Position numbers and translations under genes: made by a program. The notes below the pieces were generated by a model. That model worked only from the letters and a program-made list of their open reading frames with translations, was not told the DNA's origin and did no database searches. From Diogma glabrata (lineage: Eukaryota > Arthropoda > Insecta > Diptera > Cylindrotomidae), in assembly GCA_963693315.1 (NCBI GenBank), contig OY856187.1, positions 384,571,461 through 384,635,460 of the forward strand: a stretch of 64,000 nucleotides of DNA. Reading direction: 5' to 3'. Below are positions 59,281 through 64,000 of the stretch, piece by piece; position 1 is the first letter of the stretch, and every line of letters starts with the position of its first letter.

Positions 59281-62200
59281 CATCCATCCCTCGGTTTACG
59301 CGAGACTCGTTTTACGCAGTTTCGCTTTTACGCGGTTAACAAAAATACAAAAACAATTTCTAATATCGAAAATTATGTAGTACTATACATTAAAAGTATT
59401 TATTTACTAATATTTCGATTTTGAATTTTGCTTTGAACGTTCTCATTTTAATATTTCATTTTACGCAATCAAACGCAATTATTTTAAATATGTACCAAAA
59501 ACAAAAGCGGTTGAAATCGACCATTTAAATGTGTATTTCACTCACATGTGTTTGAAATTATATTGGTCTCATTTATAATTTTATTGTTCCAATCCAACAA
59601 AGTTATTTTAATCTGTTTAATCTGTTAATCTGTTCTCCGACGTTTACAACCAATGGAGCGATTTTGCCATCACCATTCATCTCGTTCAATGACAAGTTAA
59701 ACCCAGTTTCGATATTCTATATTACGAAGGTCTTTGGTGTTATCATCATGCTGGCGTTGTTTGGGTCTTGCTCTCCAACGGACACCAGTTAATTGTTGTT
59801 GGGACACATTTTTGTCATTCTTCTTAATGAATCTCTTTCTACATGCCAAACCATTTAAAGCAGTTGAATCTAATGAATCAGATTACATCACAGAATCCAA
59901 GAAGCAGTGTTATTTCATAATTCATTTGGATTCTATACTGATTTTTCAGCAACTCTACATGGACCATAAATTGTTCGTATGACCTTCCTTTCGAATAATG
60001 ATAGAATTCTAAAATCCGTGGTAGTCAGTGTCCAGCTTTCACTCCCGAAGGTTAGCACTGGTTGGTTTGGAAATTGTCAGTTTACACGGCTGAGAAAGAT
60101 GTTTTAATCTCAGAAGTTTGAGTGTGCGTTGAAAACTCTATGGTTAATGTTTGATATTTGTCTGCATGTCATTTGACGATATCACTCATCTGAGGTATTT
60201 AAAGTTTTTCCACTCGTTTTACTTTATAGTTATCTGTATTCAAATATGAAGGAGATATGTTTTTGACTGTTGTTAAAAGTATTGCTTTTTCGGTGTTGAT
60301 CCAAATCGTTTCCAAGGAATTTCTTTCGAGCCGTGAAAAACCTTCCTTAATATCACTTTGTCTATGTCCGAGTTGAGCAATATTATTTGCATAGTAAAAA
60401 ATTTGACTAATTGTATTTAACATTCAGTTTTGTATCTTGATTCGGATTTTTCATAAGGTGTATCGAAGCGCCAAATTAAATTGTACGTGTGCAAGTACAT
60501 ACCCTTGTCGAACACCTGATGTTCTCTCAAAGAGGTCAGAAACTTACATATCGATGACCATTCTACAATTTGATCCTAATGGCACTTTCGTATGCTTCCT
60601 TGAAATCACCGTAGCTGGTGAGCGGTTATGTTGTACTGCCAACATTTTCCCAGAACCATTCTTAGGGTAAAATTCATCTGTGAGTGAACGGTTGGGATGA
60701 AAACCACACTGATAGTCACCGATAATAGATTCGACGAACAGAGCTGTGAATGGGTATAGCCAGTACGACATTACCTTGTATTGTATATGCTGTGTTCGGC
60801 AGCGCCATTCCACGATAGTTCGCAAACATTAGACGGACACCTTTCTTGTGTAACGGAACAATGAAAGCTGTTTTCTATCCAGCAGATAGATCTCCTTGGT
60901 CTCAGATTGCTGTAATCGGATCGTATATACATGAGACAAGAGCTGCTCCTCCATTTTTAACTACTTCTGCTGAGATTCCATCGATAACTGGTAATTTACC
61001 AATTTTAATTTTTTTTTATCACAGCTTGCACGTATTCTATTGTTGGCTAAGTTTTGTTGTACAAAAACCTCACTTGACAGAGCAATTACTTTGATAGGAT
61101 GGACTTCGATAGGCCTATTCAGTAGATCTAGAAACTGGGATCGCATACGTTTGCTGTAACTTCGTTGCGTACATTTCTGATGGCAGTGAATCTTGGGTAG
61201 AAAACTTTTCTCAGAGTTCGAGCATTTTGCAAATCACCCTTTTAAATTTTCACTAGCCTCGTGTGAGTTGATGTTTTCGATACACCTCTTCATTTGTTCG
61301 TGTTTCTTTTTCCGTAAAAAATTTGTTGAGGATTTCCTGGCGCAAAGATAATCAGTTTTTTGTGTTCCTTGTCAACCATTTTTCTCTTAGTTTTTGTTTA
61401 CCTTTAACGCTTCGGTAATGGTCGTCAAATCATTCGTTGCGTGCGATCGGTGATCGTTTTCCTATTGTAGTTTGTGCTGCATATATAATGGTTGATTAAA
61501 GCGTTAGGCATTTTTATTGTATGTTTAATGTTATCTCAGACGAAATGTTATACTCTTCAATGTCTTGCGTCACTCTTGCTTTCTTGGTTTCTGAATGTTT
61601 GAATGGGTCGACAAGCATGGTCTTTGCTTGTCTATTGAATGAAGGTGACATCTTGCACTTATTAATAAAGATAACAAGCATATAAATGGTGTCCAGAGAG
61701 GCTGATCTCTAGAGTGTAGAGTGGGTCTTAGAGATCATGACATGATCGAATTGATTTTACTTTCTTCCGAAATTTGATTTCCCTGTTCCTTTGTATAATC
61801 GAACGTCATTTATTTTCTTGTGAAAGAGGTAGGTGTTAAAAATTACTAAAGTATACGCTATAGCCAGCTCGATTGCGCAACGTTCGTTAATGTTACTTGT
61901 AAGATGCAAGCTACCAGCGCCGTTAAGTGTTTTCGAGCTATACACTTCTACCAATTTCAACATTGAAGTCAACAACCTACCATGATTTTTATATCGTGCT
62001 GCGGGATGTTTTCTACGAGTTCTTTGAAGAACAGGTCTTTATTATCATATGCTCTGTCTTCCGTACGTGCATCGTGTTTGTAAATTCGATTCGTTTTTAA
62101 ATCATATCACATATAAAATATGACATAGGCCATCAGCCGAATATTATTTCATGATAGGACAGAGAAAATAAAAATAAAATAAGAGGCTAAAATCTAAAGT

Positions 62201-63159
62201 GTTTTTAAAAATGTGCAGGAACAAAACTAAAATGGGTGGCCAATAATTCAGTTAGTGCCATATTCCTTGATTATATAATGCACTGTCTTCCTCAATTATT
62301 AATACCCAGATAAAGAGTTATATGAAGACTTGATTCTTCCAGCAAGCAAAAGTGTAGTCTCAACAAGAAATATTACACAACTGAGATTGAGGGTTTTACC
62401 GTTTACTGAATAGAGGTCATCAGCCAGCAATCCTAAGATATCACAATGTTTACTGAAGTCTTAGTACTATCGCAAGTGGTATGTGACATTTCATGTTAAC
62501 TCCAATCCCAAATTCTCCTCCGTTTTGATGACTGCAATTTTAAGGAAGGCATCCTTTCTCTGCTTCATGGATTCCACTTCCTGGCCATCTTAGTTCTTGT
62601 AGTGGCTGTATATCCAAAACATAGCTATTGATTTATTATAATAAATTATAAATAAACATCTCCGAATATCCGAAGCTACCATGCCAACTAGAATGAAATG
62701 TAAATTAGGTTTCTCTGATAAATTTATGAATGCTGTTTTTAAAGCTATGATGATTAATGTTCCAGGTACCATTTTCGAGGTTGTTCTTGTAATGATTCTG
62801 AGATGCACCGAGACCAGTGTACAGCAAATAGCATATTGAGTTTTGCGGATATGCTCCTTAACATTTTTTGTGAATGGTTTCGTTTTGATCTTAAGGTTTA
62901 CAGTAAAACCGTTTTCCATGCTTTTCCATGCTCTCAACTACACCAACGCAATTCTGTCAGTTTTACCCAGGTAGCACGGCGTGGACGTAGAATTACAGAT
63001 CTCGCTACCCTTGTACTTTCTTTGGCTTCTTTAAATCTAAAAGAAGAGGAGTGGAGCCTATCTATCTTTTTAATATGAATCTTTTGTCTCGTTTTACGCG
63101 GTTTCGATTTACCCGGTAGCCCATGGAACGCATCCTCCGCGTAAATCGAGGGATGGGTG
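59281..63159. mobile_element. Tigger/pogo-like TIR unit, 3.9 kb, carrying an RTE relic
   Basis: The left end CATCCATCCCTCGGTTTACG and the right end, read inward as CACCCATCCCTCGATTTACG, match at 18 of 20 bases. TA is duplicated at 59,279-59,280 and 63,160-63,161, and the host repeat continues across the insertion. The right sub-terminal part (GGATGCGTTCCATGGGCTAC, GTTTTACGCGG) and the left (GTTTTACGCAG) are typical of Tigger/pogo ends. I see no pogo transposase. The interior is largely an RTE-like retrotransposon on the minus strand. The simplest reading is a non-autonomous Tigger-like element into which the retrotransposon inserted. Confidence 0.85.
59690..62620 (-). pseudogene. RTE-like non-LTR retrotransposon relic (endonuclease + RT + C-terminus)
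   Basis: Read right to left with many frame changes. The endonuclease start is at about 62,600-62,480 (LQELRWPGSGIHEAEKGCLP). Then 62,090-61,980 reads DARTEDRAYDNKDLFFKELV and HDIKIMVG, where the family has 'IPRGDIKIVMGDFNAK'. 61,975-61,757 reads NINERCAIELAIAYTLVIFN and FHKKINDVR. A linker at 61,400-61,260 has WLTRN and KKKHEQMKRCIENIN. RT at 60,825-60,544 reads VESIIGDYQCGFHPNRSLTD. The catalytic box at 60,423-60,199 is YANN where YADD is expected, followed by HRQSDIKEGFSRLERNS. The C-terminal region at 60,190-59,690 has NDMQTNIKH and KLTISKP-like pieces. The catalytic Asp pair is lost, so it is dead. Confidence 0.85.
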
Positions 63160-63850
63160 TATTGCAAAAATTGTAACTTTTCCCAAAATTATAATAAAAT
63201 CAAATATTTAAAATTTTTCAAAATTCTAAAAATATTCCAAAAATTCTTACAAAATCGAAAATTGAAACCGTTTACAAAATTCTAAAAATATTGCAAAAAT
63301 TATAGCAAAATCAAATATTAAAACTTTTTCCTAAATTTTAAAAATATTGCAAAAATTATTACAAAATCAATAATACAAACGTTTTACAAAATGCCAAAAA
63401 TATTTCAAAAACTAACAAATCCAAAAATTTCCATGTCCAATTTCATGTTCAATTACATTTACGTCATAAAAACAGCAAATTTTTTTTTCCAAAAAATTGG
63501 CTAAAAAAATAAATGAAATCATTTTTTGGCACACTTGATTTTTTTGACAAACCTATAATGCCATAATTCTCTATAATAATAATAAAATATCATGTCATAC
63601 AAAAAACTAGTTTTATTTTTTTCCAAAAAATTGTTTAATAATATGCAATATGCAATGTGCAATAATGTAGATTTTGGTCTCACATACCAATGCCAACCAT
63701 CATGATTTCTCCAAATTCAATGTTCCTCAATCACTTAAACTGAAAGTTTTTTAAGCAAAAAATATGCAAATTTCCTTGTCTTGACACAATTGACGTTTTT
63801 TCTAAAAACACACACTTCCGGTACAGTTTTCGAACACATCGTTTAAATAT
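63160..63850. repeat. Dispersed repeat family A, right part of the interrupted copy
   Basis: It resumes with TTGCAAAAATTGTAACTTTT, carries the 55-60 bp degenerate tandem array to about 63,430, then GGCACACTTGA and TCTCACATACCAATGCC at about 63,680, and stops near TTCGAACACATCG at about 63,841, where other copies continue. Confidence 0.85.
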
Positions 63851-63864
63851 ATGAATGAAAAATA

Positions 63865-64000
63865 ATCAGAACTCTAGCTGATCAGTTCGGATATATGAAA
63901 AATTAGCGATCAAATAAGTTAGAGATCAAATAAGCTTACTTGAAAACTTATTTGATCGCTAATTTTTCATATATCCGAAATGATCAGCTAGAGTTCTGAT
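63865..64000. repeat. Near-perfect hairpin at the window end
   Basis: The left arm ATCAGAACTCTAGCTGATCA...GATCAAATAAG is mirrored by the right arm, which ends exactly at the last base of the window. The arms are about 55-70 bp with one or two mismatches. It is probably a small MITE or fold-back that truncates the family A copy. Whether it continues past 64,000 is unknown. Confidence 0.85.

Overview
The window looks like AT-rich animal chromosomal DNA, most likely from an insect. This is inferred from the mobile elements: insect-type Helitrons (5' TC, 3' CTAG), a Ty3/gypsy element with a tRNA-Lys primer site as in the insect Osvaldo/Ulysses group, RTE-like and Jockey/R1-like non-LTR relics, and a captured J-domain start resembling the animal mrj/DNAJB6 gene. 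I found no intact host gene, no rRNA or tRNA gene and no CRISPR array. The window is a graveyard of nested transposons and satellites, with one well-preserved retrotransposon.

Layout. 1-1740: decayed Helitron helicase (minus), then a 123-bp minisatellite (1794-2286) and about 283 bp of (TA)n. 2.9-4.3 kb: a dispersed repeat of unknown class, with further copies at 24.1-25.0 kb and 58.9-63.8 kb. 6.7-7.9 kb: 330-bp tandem repeats. 8.5-9.1 kb: a TA-flanked inverted-repeat element. 12.7-13.5 kb: gypsy RT relic. 14.0 kb: near-perfect hairpin. 15,384-18,116: Helitron copy 1 (plus). 20,028-21,266: a fold-back element with Transib/RAG-type CACAGTG ends and a 5-bp target duplication. 21.8-22.9 kb: a second large palindrome. 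27.6-28.2 kb: non-LTR RNase H relic. 28,333-34,359: a hAT element with an exact 8-bp target duplication, seven 77-bp repeats, a broken transposase, a nested MITE and about 1.15 kb of foreign DNA carrying a J-domain exon. 36.5 kb: SINE-like sequence. 37,032-39,825: Helitron copy 2 (minus), an inverted near-copy of copy 1. 41.1-42.4 kb: two gypsy RT relics. 46.5-48.8 kb: Jockey/CR1-like non-LTR relic (minus). 49,496-56.4+ kb: Ty3/gypsy element (minus) with intact gag and pol, a tRNA-Lys PBS and one recognisable LTR edge. 59,281-63,159: a unit with Tigger/pogo-like ends, inserted at TA in the dispersed repeat and holding an RTE-like relic. 63,865-64,000: hairpin cut by the window end.

How the parts relate. 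Only the gypsy gag and pol form a working-looking gene pair, overlapping by 154 bp in a -1 arrangement. Everything else looks fossil or non-autonomous. Target duplications give local relative ages: the Tigger-like unit is younger than the dispersed repeat, the Transib-like unit is younger than a 60-bp tandem array, the MITE and the J-domain segment are younger than the hAT element, and a TTAA-flanked MITE entered the Helitron before the Helitron was copied. The window has the composition expected of heterochromatin or a piRNA-cluster-like region, but the sequence alone cannot show that.
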